In this document: piece by piece, positions 32,522 through 46,022 of the stretch
How the letters are laid out: each line of letters starts with the position of its first letter
How positions within the stretch are numbered: the first letter of the stretch is position 1
Origin: Styela clava
Taxonomy: Eukaryota > Chordata > Ascidiacea > Stolidobranchia > Styelidae
DNA: 64,000 bases
Assembly (NCBI RefSeq): GCF_964204865.1
Contig: NC_135260.1
Coordinates: 20,010,001 to 20,074,000, forward strand
Reading direction: 5' to 3'
Program-made: the position numbers and the translations under genes
The notes under the pieces: model-generated
The model's input: only the letters and a program-made list of their open reading frames with translations
What the model was told of the DNA's origin: nothing
The model's database searches: none

Positions 32522-35500
32522 CAGAAATAAGTTTTGGCTTCGACCCTTGGGCTAGAATCAAACAAAAATAAGTTTAAGCTTGACCCAACAGCAATAAGTT
32601 TTGGCTTAGACCCTTGGGCTAGGATCAAACAAAAATAAGTTTGGGCTTAGACCCTTGGGCTAGGATCAAACAAAAGTAAGTTTGGACTAGACCCAACAGC
32701 AATAAGTTTTGGCTTAGACCCTTAGGCTAGGATCAAACAAAAATAAGTTTGGGCTAGACCCAACAGAAATAAGTTTTGGCTTAGACCCTTGGGCTAGGAT
32801 CAAACAAAAATAAGTTTGGGCTAGACCCAGCAGCAATAAGTTTTGGCTTAGACCCTTGGGCTAGGATCAACATAAATAAGTTGGGCTAGGATTGAACAAA
32901 AGTAAGTTTGGGCTAGACCCAACAGCAATAAGTTTTGGCTTAGACCCTTGGGCTAGGATCAAACAAAAAAGTTTGGGCTAGACCCAACAGAAATAAGTTT
33001 TGGCTTAGACCCTTGGGCTAGGATCAAACAAAAATAAGTTTGGGCTAGACCCAACAGCAATAAGTTTTGGCTTAGACTCTTGGGCTAGGATCAAACAAAA
33101 TAAGTTTGGGCTAGATCCAACAGCAATAAGTTTTGGCTTAGACCCTTGGGCTAGGATCAAACAAAAATAAGTTTGGGCTAGATCCAACAGCAATAAGTTT
33201 TGGCTTAGACCCTTGGGCTAGGATCAAACAAAAATAAGTTTGGGCTAGATCCAACAGCAATAAGTTTTGGCTTAGACCCTTGGGCTAGGATCAAACAAAA
33301 GAAGTTTGGGCTAGATCCAACAGCAATAAGTTTTGGCTTAGACCCTTGAGCTAGGATCAAACAAAAATAAGTTTGGGCTAGACCCAACAGCAATAAGTTT
33401 TGGCTTAGACCCTTGGGCTATGATAAAACAAAAATAAGTTTGGGCTAGACCCAACAGAAATAAGTTTTGGCTTAGACCCTTGGGCTAGGATCAAACAAAA
33501 ATAGGTCTTGGCTAGACCCAACAGAAATAAGTTTTGGCTTAGACCCTTGGGCTAGGATCAAACAAAAATAAGTTTGGGCTAGACCCAACAGCAATAAGTT
33601 TTGGCTTAGACCCTTGGGCTAGGATCAAACAAAAATAAGTTTGGGCTAGACCCGAAATAAATAAATTTTGGCTTAGACCCTTGGGCTAGGATCAAACAAA
33701 AATAAGTTTGGGCTAGACCCAACAGAAATAAGTTTTGGCTTAGACCCTTGGGCTAGGATCAAACAAAAATAAGTTTGGGCTAAACCCAACAGAAATAAGT
33801 TTTGGCTTAGACCCTTGGGCTAGGATCAAACAAAAATAAGTTTGGGCTAGACCCAACAAAAATAGGTTTTGGCTTAGACCCTTGGGCTAGGATCAAACAA
33901 AAATAAGTCTGGGCTACCCCAACAGCAATAAGTTTTGGCTTAGACCCTTGGGCTAGGATCAACATAAATAAGTTGGGCTAGGATCGAACAAAAGTAAGTT
34001 TGAGCTAGACCCAACAGCAATAAGTTTTGGCTTAGACCCTTGGGCTAGGATCAAACAAAAAAGTTTGGGCTAGACCCAACAGAAATAAGTTTTGGCTTAG
34101 ACCCTTGGGCTAGGATCAAACAAAAATAAGTTTGGGCTAGACCCAACAGCAATAAGTTTTGGCTTAGACTCTTGGGCTAGATCCAACAGCAATAAGTTTT
34201 GGCTTAGACCCTTGGGCTAGGATCAAACAAAAATAAGTTTGGGCTAGATCCAACAGCAATAAGTTTTGGCTTAGACCCTTGGGCTAGGATCAAACAAAAA
34301 TAAGTTTGGGCTAGATCCAACAGCAATAAGTTTTGGCTTAGACCCTTGGGCTAGGATCAAACAAAAGAAGTTTGGGCTAGATCCAACAGCAATAAGTTTT
34401 GGCTTAGACCCTTGAGCTAGGATCAAACAAAAATAAGTTTGGGCTAGACCCAACAGCAATAAGTTTTGGCTTAGACCCTTGGGCTAGGATCAAACAACAT
34501 AAGTTTGGGCTAGATCCAACAGCAATAAGTTTTGGCTTAGACCCTTGGGCTAGGATCAAACAAAAATAAGTTTGGGCTAGACCCAACAGAAATAAGTTTT
34601 GGCTTAGACCCTTGGGCTAGGATCAAACAAAAATAGGTCTTGGCTAGACCCAACAGAAATAAGTTTTGGCTTAGACCCTTGGGCTAGGATCAAACAAAAA
34701 TAAGTTTGGGCTAGACCCAACAGCAATAAGTTTTGGCTTAGACCCTTGGGCTAGGATCAAACAAAAATAAGTTTGGGCTAGACCCGAAATAAATAAATTT
34801 TGGCTTAGACCCTTGGGCTAGGATCAAACAAAAATAAGTTTGGGCTAGACCCAACAGAAATAAGTTTTGGCTTAGACCCTTGGGCTAGGATCAAACAAAA
34901 ATAAGTTTGGGCTAAACCCAACAGAAATAAGTTTTGGCTTAGACCCTTGGGCTAGGATCAAACAAAAATAAGTTTGGGCTAGACCCAACAAAAATAGGTT
35001 TTGGCTTAGACCCTTGGGCTAGGATCAAACAAAAATAAGTCTGGGCTGCCCCCAACAGCAATAAGTTTTGGCTTAGACCCTTGTGCTAGGATCAACATAA
35101 ATAAGTTGGGCTAGGATCGAACAAAAGTACGTTTGGGCTAGACCCAACAGCAATAAGTTTTGGCTTAGACCCTTGGGCTAGGATCAAACAAAAATAAGTT
35201 TGGGCTAGACTCAACAGCAATAAGTTTTGGCTTAGACCCTTGGGCTAGGATCAAACAAAATAAGTTTGGGCTAGATCCAACAACAATAAGTTTTGGCTTA
35301 GACCCTTGGGCTAGGATCAAACAAAATAAGTTTGGGCTAGACCCAACAGAAATAAGTTTTGGCTTAGACCCTTGGGCTAGGATCAAACAAAAATAGGTCT
35401 TGGCTAGACCCAACAGAAATAAGTTTTGGCTTGGACCCTTGGGCTAGGATCAAACAAAAATAAGTTTGGGCTAGACCCAACAGCAATAAGTTTTGGCTTA

Positions 35501-36612
35501 GACCCTTGGGCTAGGATCAAACAAAAATAAGTTTGGGCTAGACCCAACAGAAATAAGTTTTGGCTTAGACCCTTGGGCTAGAATCAAACATAAATAAGTT
35601 GGGCTAGAATCAAACAAAAGTAAGTTTGGGCTAGACCCAACAGCAATAAGTTTTGGCTTAGACCCTTGGGCTAGGATCAAACAAAAATAAGTTTGGGCTA
35701 GACCCAACAGCAATAAGTTTTGGCTTAGACCCTTGGGCTAGGATCAAACAAAAATAAGTTTGGGCTAGACCCAACAGCAATAAGTTTTGGCTTAGACCCT
35801 TGGGCTAGGATCAAACAAAAATAAGTTTGGGCTAGACCCAACAGCAATAAGTTTTGGCTTAGACCCTTGGGCTAGGATCAAACAAAAATAAGTTCGGGCT
35901 AGACCCAACAGAAATAAGTTTTGGCTTAGACCCTTGGGCTAGAATCAAACATAAATAAGTTGGGCTAGAATCAAACAAAAGTAAGTTTGGGCTAGACCCA
36001 ACAGCAATAAGTTTTGGCTTAGACCCTTGGGCTAGGATCAAACAAAAATAAATTTGGGCTAGACCCAACAGAAATAAGTTTTGGCTTAGACCCTTGGGCT
36101 AGGATCAAACAAAAATAAGTTTGGGCTAGACCCAACAGCAATAAGTTTTGGCTTAGACCCTTGGGCTAGGATCAAACAAAAATAAATTTGGGCTAGACCC
36201 AACAGAAATAAGTTTTGGCTTAGACCCTTGGGCTAGGATCAAACAAAAATAGGTTTGGGCTAGACCCAACAGCAATAAGTTTTGGCTTAGACCCTTGGGC
36301 TAGGATCAAACAAAAATAAGTTTGGGCTAGACCCGAAATAAATAAATTTTGGCTTAGACCCTTGGGCTAGGATCAGTCAAAAATATGTTTGGGCTAGACC
36401 CAACAGCAATAAGTTTTGGCTTAGACCCTTGGGCTAGGATCAAACAAAAATAAGTTTGGGCTAGACCCAACCGAAATGCGTTTTGGCTTAGACCCTTGGG
36501 CTAGGCTCAAACAAAAATAAGTCTGGGCTAGACCTAACAGCAATAAGTTTTGGCTTAGACCCTTTGGCTAGGATCAAACAAAAATAAGTTTGGTCTAGAC
36601 CCAACAGAAATA
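32522..36612. repeat. 67-bp satellite array with higher-order structure
   Basis: About 60 tandem copies of a 67-bp unit. Each unit consists of a longer half (ttttggcttagacccttggg ... aggatcaaac) and a shorter half (tttgggctagacccaacag), both introduced by aataag. The two halves look like diverged copies of one ancestral ~30-40 bp unit (ggctnagaccc shared). Variant markers recur at a fixed spacing: cccgaaataaataaa at 33651 and 34783 (1132 bp), ataggtcttgg at 33501 and 34633 (1132 bp), and cataaataagttgggc at 33963 and 35096 (1133 bp). So a block of about 17 units was duplicated. The minus strand reads open as a 22-residue repeat in units of 66 bp; I regard this as incidental. Confidence 0.95.
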
Positions 36613-36620
36613 GATGCTAT

Positions 36621-37415
36621 CAGGGGGGGCGCAAGAGGACACAAGATGGCATCGAAAATTTTCATGCAACTTCTTCTGAAACGATCGCGTTTGTTCAAAA
36701 TGCCGGCTTTTTCTAATAATAAATTTTTCTGCCCCCAAATTTTCAATCTATTAATCTCTATTTTACTACATTTGTGTTCAAGGTAACTCGCCTTTGCGGC
36801 GACTCATGACAAAATAAACTCATTACCGATCTAAAATACCATTCCAATCCGCGGACATAATAATGCGAGATCAACCGCCCAATTATATTAAGTTTTGATA
36901 TGTATTGCGCTCATGCGAATTCGTTATCATCGTTAAAAAGATCTGGTATAAAGTCACGGAAAGAATATTTAATTTAGTACAAAGAAAATATTATAAAGTA
37001 TATTGGTAAATCAAAAATACATATTCTTCACACGCTCTTGAGTCAGTTGTCGAGATTACGCAACTTGTTAAAAGAGCCGACTTTTTCAACAGATATTATT
37101 ATTTAATGGTTTTTCTGTCAATTCATGATCGATATACATATTTAAAATGGTTTCGTTATTATTTGTGATAAACTAAATCTGCGATTGTGTCGATAAAATA
37201 TACATACGACTGTGAATGGCGAAGTCGTACTCTATAAGTTTTATGCCTAAACAATCAGAGCAATAACGCTATGAGACCAACACTCTTACAGCGCCATCTT
37301 AATATAAAGCAACATGCTCATCACAAAAGCATTTTTTCAATGCAAAAGGGAGGAGAGCGCGAAGTTTGTAAAAATTTCCAAACGGTGGCGCGCTCAAAAA
37401 GTTTGAGAACCACTG
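36621..37415. mobile_element. hAT-like insertion within the satellite array
   Basis: Satellite sequence stops at about 36612 and resumes at 37416 with gcttagacccttggg for one more unit (to about 37474). The right end is AAAAGTTTGAGAACCACTG, a hAT-type terminus. The left end, CAGGGGGGGCGC, is only loosely similar, and the 8-bp flanks (gatgctat, gcttagac) do not match. The interior has no coding sequence I can support. The insertion probably involved a small deletion of satellite DNA. Confidence 0.6.
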
Positions 37416-37474
37416 GCTTAGACCCTTGGGCTAACATCAAACAAAAATAGGTTTGGTTGACCCAACAGCGATAG
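37416..37474. repeat. Isolated satellite unit beyond the insertion
   Basis: One diverged copy of the 67-bp unit (ggcttagacccttgggctaa, then caaacaaaaataggtttgg), marking the original right edge of the array. Confidence 0.8.
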
Positions 37475-40400
37475 TACATCTCAAATTTGTCAAATTTGCA
37501 AGAATAGAAAGACTGGGATCCATAATTAGACTATGAGATAACAAGTGATCTTGGTATTACGTAGAATGAGATTATGTTATTATTATTTATTTATATTATT
37601 TTGTTATTGCACTCATATTTAGGATATATGATATTAGGTTGTGCACTGCATATAGAATCCGGGCAATAAAAATTTAAGTTAATACGAGCCTACTAAAGAT
37701 TGTTTAGTCAACTTTTTTCTGTAGAAATTTCCCACTTCAATTTTCAACAACCTGAAAAGTCTGGAATTTGAAATGAAAATATGCTGAACCAAAACTCTGA
37801 TTCGCAAAGTAGAATTTTTATAGTGCAATCGCCAAGTTGAGCTAGAACAAGTTTTCAAAATGCAATCAATAATATGTTGTATATTATGATATATATATAT
37901 TAATGGGTGTCTTATGACTTGAAACCTAATATTGACAAAACAATATGATCTTCAATGCAGCAAGTTCAATATTAGTGACAGACCCATTAGTTATAATACA
38001 TACAATAAAATAAACTCTCGGTTTTTAATGGGCACTTGCGGAACCCTAGATCACTGCAAACCCCGATTGAAAACCTCTGCGTTTAAAAGTAGTTGACGAT
38101 TACTCATCTCCATAATCTTAAAATCAATTTATTTGCGGATTCTATTTTTTCAATGCGGTAGCTTTTTTATCAATATTCACTTCACTGGTTCTCAAATTTA
38201 ACACTTGTCGTTTTATTTTTTATACAGACATTCATTTCATGATGAAAATATTGTGGGCAATTTATTTGGAGCGTATATCATTCTTAGTTTGCATCTACAC
38301 TTTGATGTAAGTAGAACTTGTATATTCTACTTTCCCTAAAGTCTAAAATATCTCTAGCTGTAGAAAATTAGAAATATAATTCAGGTCATCCAGAAATTAT
38401 ACATATATATGCTAAGGCAGTTTAGTATTCAAGATGTTTATTTGGTTGGGAAAAAAATACAACTTAATAATGGTAACCATGTGATAGATCTATCGTCACA
38501 AAAAAGCTATCCTTGTCTAAATCCTTGATTTTGAAAATCATAAAAAATTTTTTTGGTGATTGCTGATCCTAGCATACTGAGCTTCTTTGTAAGTAAGTTA
38601 CCTATTGCTAATTAAGACAGCAGTATCCGCATCGTTTAATAATATGACATTCGTGTTCATATATAGTTCGGTGCAAATAATTAAAAAAAAAACTATATAT
38701 AAAAGTTCTTAATAAAGGGTAAGCTTCAAGTATTCAAAGGCAATGCCCAAAAATGAATAATCTCTTGGAGTGACAGTAGTGAGAAGCATTTTTAAAAATA
38801 TCGTGTAAGTTCGTGAAACTGTATAAAAATAACGTTTCTCCAGGTTGTCAAGGATTCCTTGAAATAATAGTCTTCTATAACAGCGCTTCTCGAACTTTTT
38901 TATACTGTCGACCCCTTACAGTACCTCATACATTATCATTACCCCTCAGAAATACAATGAATTGCAAAGTTACAAACAAATTTATCGACAGTCATTTAAA
39001 CACCGTAGATCTGTGGCTCTTTATCCTCGAAACTCTGGATCTCGTGATTCAAATTGGTTACAGGCTGTAACAGCAGTTTTCTGTTAGAAGTATTAAGATT
39101 TAAAGAAAGGGAAATCATAAAACCAACCCTGTGTATGAATATTTTGTCGAGTTTGTGCTGCAAGCCTGCAAAGCAAAATAAAAAATTTTGTTTTGAATAT
39201 TTATACTAAAAATGAGTAGTTCAGGGTCTGTATTTTTCAATGTTATGAAGGCTTTTTTAGCAAATGTAGATGCAAAAGCAGGGCTTTTAAATCATCTTTT
39301 CAGGCTTTTCTGCTCTGTTATAGTTATTTTGTAACCTTAGTTATGTTTATCCAACAATATGCTGCATGGCATGTCACATCTCTGTCTAAGCAAGTCGTTG
39401 GTATTAAATTCCTCTCTCCCGGAATAAATATGAAAATTACTTTTATTTCAGTAGCCAAAGAGTGTGTTTGGGTGTCTTGCGGCATTGATCTAGCTCCACT
39501 CTGTTAGATTAGATCATTACACATGTAAGCTGACTGGGTAAGTGGAGCTTTTATGATTTTTATCTTATCAATTGTGTGACTTATATTTATGATTTGGATG
39601 CGCACAGAATAGATAGCCTATCTGTTAGAATAGTCAATATTTATTGGGTCATCGAATCTTTCTTCGGATGACCCAATAGTGCAATTACATGTTTACACGC
39701 ATTTCACATATTTACCATGGAAATACCTTTGCTGAATCGGATTCTAGTCAGTCTGGTTTTCATGACAAGTGTGCGATTTGGTAGCGCTGAAGGTAGGACA
39801 ATGCATGCGAGCGAATGCAGAGAAAAATCACAATAAAAAATATTGAATAATACAGTCACTATAATAATTGAATTAAAGGAGCTAACAAATTCTAACATTA
39901 CAAAGTGGCCAATCATAGAGAACACGCACCTTTCGAATCCTCATATAAACGCCAAAACTAAGTCTCACTGACAACTAAATGAGCCTCACTTGCAACGCTA
40001 CTTTTTCGTGCCAGGATTCCGAAACTTGCATTTGTATGGCACTGCTTACATGGCGAAATTTTCTAATGGGATTCTGGAAATGGAATTCTGATTTGCCGTC
40101 CAATGAAAAAGGTCATGGAAGCGACTGTGGATTGGATCTGCCGCAATCGTTCAATATAATTTCAAAGGCAAGATAATTATTGAACTTATACTCGAAACAG
40201 CTAATAACAAATGCAGTAAGACAGACGCAATCCACTGTTGCTTGACGATAATCGGCGATCACACACACAAAGGAAAATAACGAATAATGATATACAGTAG
40301 AGTCCGACGTAAAATTGTACCAATGTATCGGTATCGGCTATTTTTTCGATATCGGCTTAAAAATGAACCGATATATGCAGATCTCTGATCTCATCCAGTA

Positions 40401-41206
40401 TGCTTTGAACTATGAGTTATTTTAGTGGGTGGACGTGGAACATGCATGCGTCATTTACTGCCTCATTCAATTCATTACAGTTAGTATAGTGGTTGGGTGA
40501 TTGCCCATAGATGTTCATTGCGTGGTGCGCTTGTGCACAACGAAATGTCTGCTATAATTTGCCTAATGGGAGTGCTAATCATCTTTGCATACCTACAAAG
40601 ATAAAATGCATATTACGATGCACTTGAGTTCAAGTATTTTAATAAACCAATAGAAGTGAGTCTAGTGACACATTATTGATACATTTGAATAAAAAAAGGA
40701 TTTGAAGTTTTTGGGATAAGCGCTGCTTTAGAAGAAATAATGTTCACTGTAAATACTATTCGCAGACAAATATTTTGTCCCGTTTCGACCACTCAACAAA
40801 ATTGTATTTACATTGATGTAAATTACGTGTTATTAGAATATCGCTGATGTCGACAATTTCAAATATCGGTATCAGTGCCTTTTCATTGACATCGGTAGAT
40901 CTCTAGTTCAAACACTATGAGAATCGCTGTATAGACAATAAAGACACAATGCTATTTCGAAGCTGATTATAAACAAACAACAATCTTTTTATAAGAACGT
41001 TGGTCAGATAGCGTGAGAATTAAATATGCAATTATAGTAAATAACGAAATCCACTTTATGGTATTACGCATACCTCTTCATATGAGTCCTGAACAAGTTA
41101 TTGATCATTGAAAACTTTTTATATATACAAATTTTAGTGGTTAGGTGGAGATTTATTTTATTGCTGTTGTGTTTGGCCATGCTCACCCCGTTAAATTGCG
41201 CAGCCT
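37475..41206. other. Non-genic stretch
   Basis: No supported coding sequence. A hAT-like left end, CAGCGCTTCTCGAACTTTTT, begins at 38881 without a visible partner. A short hairpin (attgggtcatc / gatgacccaat) lies at about 39645-39677. A second copy of part of the gttctcgaac-type end is not found. Confidence 0.5.
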
Positions 41207-41239
41207 GTGTTACTCACAAGTAAATTACTTCTTCCTACA

Positions 41240-41860
41240 TCTAAAGGCAAAATTTATATTCCATGTAAAATTCAGCTCTTCTCCGTGGGTAACATAACTT
41301 GGAGTAACAACCGCTTCAAACAAATCAGCAACGTGGAAAAACTGCGGTTTCGAAGTTCCATGATATCCCGGATCAACTTGGAAACCAAGCCATTTTGGGT
41401 TTGAAGTATATCCAGGATTGTAACCATAAAAAGATCTTGCATTGTAAATAGCTTGCTTTAAATCGGTAATAAGGCTGTAAGCTATTTGCCAATGCGAAGA
41501 CCATCATAACAACACGCTCTAAAGCAGGTAATACTTGAACAAAACCCCACTTAAAATCAGTTTGCGGCGGGCTCGACAGTTCGATGAAGCGATGTGGGCG
41601 GGATTTGTACGCTGCTGCTCTAGTGTTCGTAACTATATATTTTGCCTGCTGAACAAATGTCAATATTGCAATATTTTTTTTTCGTGTACTCAAGGTTCGG
41701 GATGTATTTCATCAACCGGGTAGCTTCCAATTCCACCCATACCCTTTTCGGCAAGACCAAGCTGTTCATCGGTTATTTACAAATGAATATAAACGATATA
41801 ATTAATTACACTATGATTACACAGGAATGTGTTCACTTGATGCGTCTTTATCTCTAAGTC
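41240..41860 (-). pseudogene. Possible decayed coding remnant of an unidentified protein
   Basis: On the minus strand, from about 41500 down to 41230, one frame reads through a protein-like stretch with many aromatic and Gly/Pro residues (for example NPKWLGFQVDPGYHGTS and FHVADLFEAV), ending at a stop near 41218. Upstream on the same strand, other frames give KWGFVQVLPALER and LAEKGMGGIGSYPVDE. The pieces lie in different frames without clear splice sites, which suggests exons of a decayed gene or a retroposed fragment. I do not recognise the family and propose no function. Confidence 0.3.
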
Positions 41861-43364
41861 CAACCCAACAGTCTGGCATTTGATATAGGTTAAGATCTGG
41901 AAGCTTCGCTAGCTTAAATATTTTAAAACTATCGTTGAATTTTAGTTTGTTAAACTTAATCGTTAGTAGTTACAATTTGCCCCTGTTGCTTGTGCTGTGC
42001 CAGTGAAATATCACCTATTTGATATATAAAATGACATTGCTATGCATACATACAGAGTCATTTTTCTTTTTCATCAAACTTGAAACCCTGTCTTAATGTT
42101 TTTCCGACCAATACACATATATGAAATTATCTTACCAAAAATAGAAAACCCAACAACGATAAAATACAATAAGCTCTTTTGTAAACAGATCCAACTACAT
42201 TCAGAATTTTTTTCTATACTTCTATACTATTTCAGGATCGAGTTTCACAACCGGTCAACAGCTTTGCTTCGTGTATTTATTTAATCGTGTAATTATCCGC
42301 CTTCTCAACTCGTTCAATCTGTCTGTTCTAATTTTGTTAGAAATAGCTAAAGCGACCGTGTCAGAAAGTTATTTCTAGATGTGACTTTAAGGCAGCAGAT
42401 TTAATCAATCGACAAGACCGGAAACTACATGCACAATGTCAACAAAAAGTTGCAGTGGTTAACAAGCAACGCTCCACTTCTGTGATAATAATAATTCTAT
42501 GTTCGGCAGAATATGCAAACAGCCATACATTAACCGAATTATCGACAGATTACGTGCGTATCGCTTCAAAATATATTTAAATTCCCCGTATAGTAATACC
42601 ACGTACAAAGTTATTGGGTCGTCATATCGCCAGCGGCTTATTACAGAAAATTAATCAAAAGAATTTGTTGGCGTTATAAGAACCGAATCTAGACGAGATA
42701 GCAACTGAGAAATTATGTAAATATTTTAAATCTCCAAAATATTGAATGTGCTAAAAGGCGACCAACAAAAATCTTAACGTTTCACTGTCATTGTAATGAT
42801 CAGATAAATTGATAGAGTATTCGTGGAGGTATTAGCAACTGAAGTTGAACAGATTTTTCATACCAGCTAAGATAGCAAAAATATCATTATAGATATGTTG
42901 AAATAGTATGCAGAAGTACAAAATTGCACTATACTATAAATGTTATTTTCATTTACCTTCAGGTTTAATTTCAAACTCTGGTGCTGAAACCTTGCCATGT
43001 ATATGAAGACATAAAGGCAGTTAAGAGTGATAAAATTGATACTATAAATGCTAATATATATATTTGATGAATAAATAATATTGATGAGACTCTTAATAAT
43101 GAAGTGGGGTCGGTCTCCAGTCGAGCGTATATTTTTGTCTCTTCGTTGGCTTTCCTTTTTTCGGTAAGAAAAATATAGTCATTTGCGAATAGCTGTAGGA
43201 TTTTCAATTGAGACAATAACTTAAATCTAACAAAGCATTGCATAATTAGTAGCAAGTATTGGCAAAAATATAGAATCGTATATATACTAAACAATACAAA
43301 ATCGCATAGTAATGAATATTTTAAACAAAAATCTGACAAAGTATAATTATTTTTTATTATTTAG
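41861..43364. other. Upstream flank of the transporter gene
   Basis: The first exon of an SLC22-type protein (start codon, first membrane segment) should lie upstream of 43365, but I find no convincing match here. A minus-strand frame at 42971-43339 has one hydrophobic stretch and looks incidental. Confidence 0.4.
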
Positions 43365-46022
43365 TTGTCGAAACCCCCTGATGTGATTTTATTGGTGTTT
43401 TCTGCTGCGCCGTCGACAGCCTTTGATGACAATCCACACGCTCAGGGCGCAGAAACCATTGTGTCCCAGGTAACGTAGTTTCATTTTATTGAGTGAACAA
43501 TCTAGGGATTTCCCGTTTTTTTTTATATACATTGATTTAGTAATTCACGTATTTTGGGATCATGTTATGTAAAATTTGATTTTCAACTAATATTCGAAAT
43601 CACTATAGTTAGTCGTTATGCTTTCTTTATTGCAAAAATACTTTAGTGGGATTTAACTGAAGATCGCAGTTGGATACCAGGCTTCCTTCAATCAATTTTT
43701 TACGTAGGTTTTATGCCTGGGACTATCATTTTTGACAATTATCCGATCGCTATAGAAGAAAGAAAATTTCGGTTATAGGTGAGAAAATTTATTTGCGACT
43801 TCTGCGATTTTAAAGTAATTAAAAAGAGCATTTGAAATATATTTTCAGGATACATATTAGTTCTGATATTTCAAGTTATCACTGGATTTTGTCAAAATTG
43901 GCAACAATTTGCAGTATGTAGAGCTATATCAGGCTTCCTTGTTGGCGGTTTAAGTGTTGTGACAACTATACTTATACAAGAAACTACGGGATCGAAGCTT
44001 TGGGTCCTGAACGGTGAGTACAAATGACTCCAATTCCATTTACTGGTACAACAGGAATTGCTTATATGACTTTCATATGATTTTAATCCAAAATGAATAA
44101 ATAATAATTGCGAAAACCAATAAGCTCGACAACAGCTATAGGACTGAATGAATCTATTTTCAGGTGCTCTCGGTGCAATAGGATTCACCGCAAATATGTT
44201 AGCGTTTCTATGGGTTGCCTATCTTTATCCTAGTTGGAGACATTTTATTACAACGATACCTGGAATTCTTGGATTTGTTTTTTTATAGTAAGTGAAAAAA
44301 TACGTTAGTGAATATATTTGAAGATATAAATCGCATTTTCTCAATATTGATAAAATATGGCAAAGTCCGAGGGGAAGCGAATGGATCTCAAGCTTTCATA
44401 TCGAGGATGTTTAATTTTTTGTATTATTTAACGATGGTGAATTGGATATAGCATTGTGAAATATTTATATATCCCGTGCTAGTTCTGTCGAAATGCCAAT
44501 ATTTTCAATACTGCTAGTCCATACATTAGTAAAGTTTAAGTGCATATTACATGAAATTGATGCAGAAATTTAGCTTAACACCTTTCAGCATTGTCCCAGA
44601 GTCGCCGCGTTGGCTGTTGTCTCGCGGTAAACCAGACAGCGCAGAAGAAGTGATGCAAAAACTATCAAGGTGGAATGGATCGCCCCACACAGGTATTTTA
44701 TATTATATATATATATATGTGATTATGAACAAATATTTTGGATGCCCGCAAATTTGAATATCACTCAAAGATATTTGCTTACGAAAAACAAAAAGTAAAT
44801 CACATGTGTAATTGCTGATACGTAAATTCTCCTATAATATGATTCTAATATTTCAATAACGCTTGATAATTATTATTAATATATTAAGAATATGCTCTTC
44901 TGCCGGGGAACGCGAAAGAACGCCAAGATGAGGGACATCAAAATGAAAGTACGTATATATCAAACGCGGATTAAATAATTCTAGATATACGTTTTTTTTT
45001 TAAAACATTCTCACAAATGAAATTCACAAACACAGAATCTTCTAACCAGCTTCAGAAGATTTTAGAACAGCTATCTTGCCAATGTCGACATCAATAGAGA
45101 TGAAAACGTCAATGAAGGCACGAGATGGAAATATTTTAAACTCGTTTTAAATACCGTTCCTGGATGAAGTCAGATCTAGATGAACACTTGAATGAATGTC
45201 AAGATATTATATTTTTAACTTCCCAAAAGAAACATTTACATCATAGGACAGAATTGCTGAACAGTTGCAAATGTAGGGATTAAACAGAATCCCCAGGATT
45301 GACTGACCAGAGTGTCGTTGACCTACTCTGACTCGTAATCTTAAGCCCACGCTTTACCTCTCAACACCCACGCGAATGAATAGACGTTAAAACCTCTATT
45401 TGATTTAATTCGTAGTTTTTCACGATATACAGAATACAATTTTAAAACTAGAATCGGCTCACATTGAAAATATATTGAACGGTATATATGTACGTTGATC
45501 AAATAACGAATTAACATTGAAAACGTGACCTCGTGATTCACGCCATGAACAGAAACTCTTATTAATTAACTCTATACGGGTAATTATGTACGTCGTGCGG
45601 ATGGGATGTGTTTAAAATTTCTGAGAAAATGATATGACACAACGAAGTTGTTCTTGGAAGCTAAAGTTGTGTAACTTGTTCCTACGAAACTTAAAAGTTC
45701 CTACTAAACTTTAAAGGTTATATTTCACTAGATCGTCTAATGCTACAACAAAATTATGAATATGCACAACAAGAGCAAGATGCCTCAAGAGACGAAGAAG
45801 GCTCAATTATAGATTTGATAAGAAAACCTGTATTGCGATACAGAGCAGCCATTTTAAGTTTACAATGGTATGTATAATTTTGCATAGCTAAAATTGACAT
45901 AATAACATCCGTAATGTGTATCTATACGACCAATCTAAATGAGAGTTATACCGAAATGAAATAGATTGGACAAATATTGTTCGAGTATTTATATAAAAAA
46001 ATAGCCATGTGTGAAATCCGTC

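Noticed and set aside
32522..36612. Regular repeats suggesting a CRISPR array
   Set aside because: The whole 67-bp unit is conserved with no unique spacers, and the context is eukaryotic with introns and SINEs. It is a satellite.
42971..43339. 122-codon minus-strand frame with a hydrophobic segment, as a membrane protein or missing transporter exon
   Set aside because: It is on the opposite strand to the transporter and has AT-driven composition; no SLC22 N-terminal motif.
44889..44948. Treating the 60-nt open block as a certain transporter exon
   Set aside because: Phases fit (1 in, 1 out), but the acceptor lacks a pyrimidine tract and the neighbouring exons also join without it, so it is listed only as possible.
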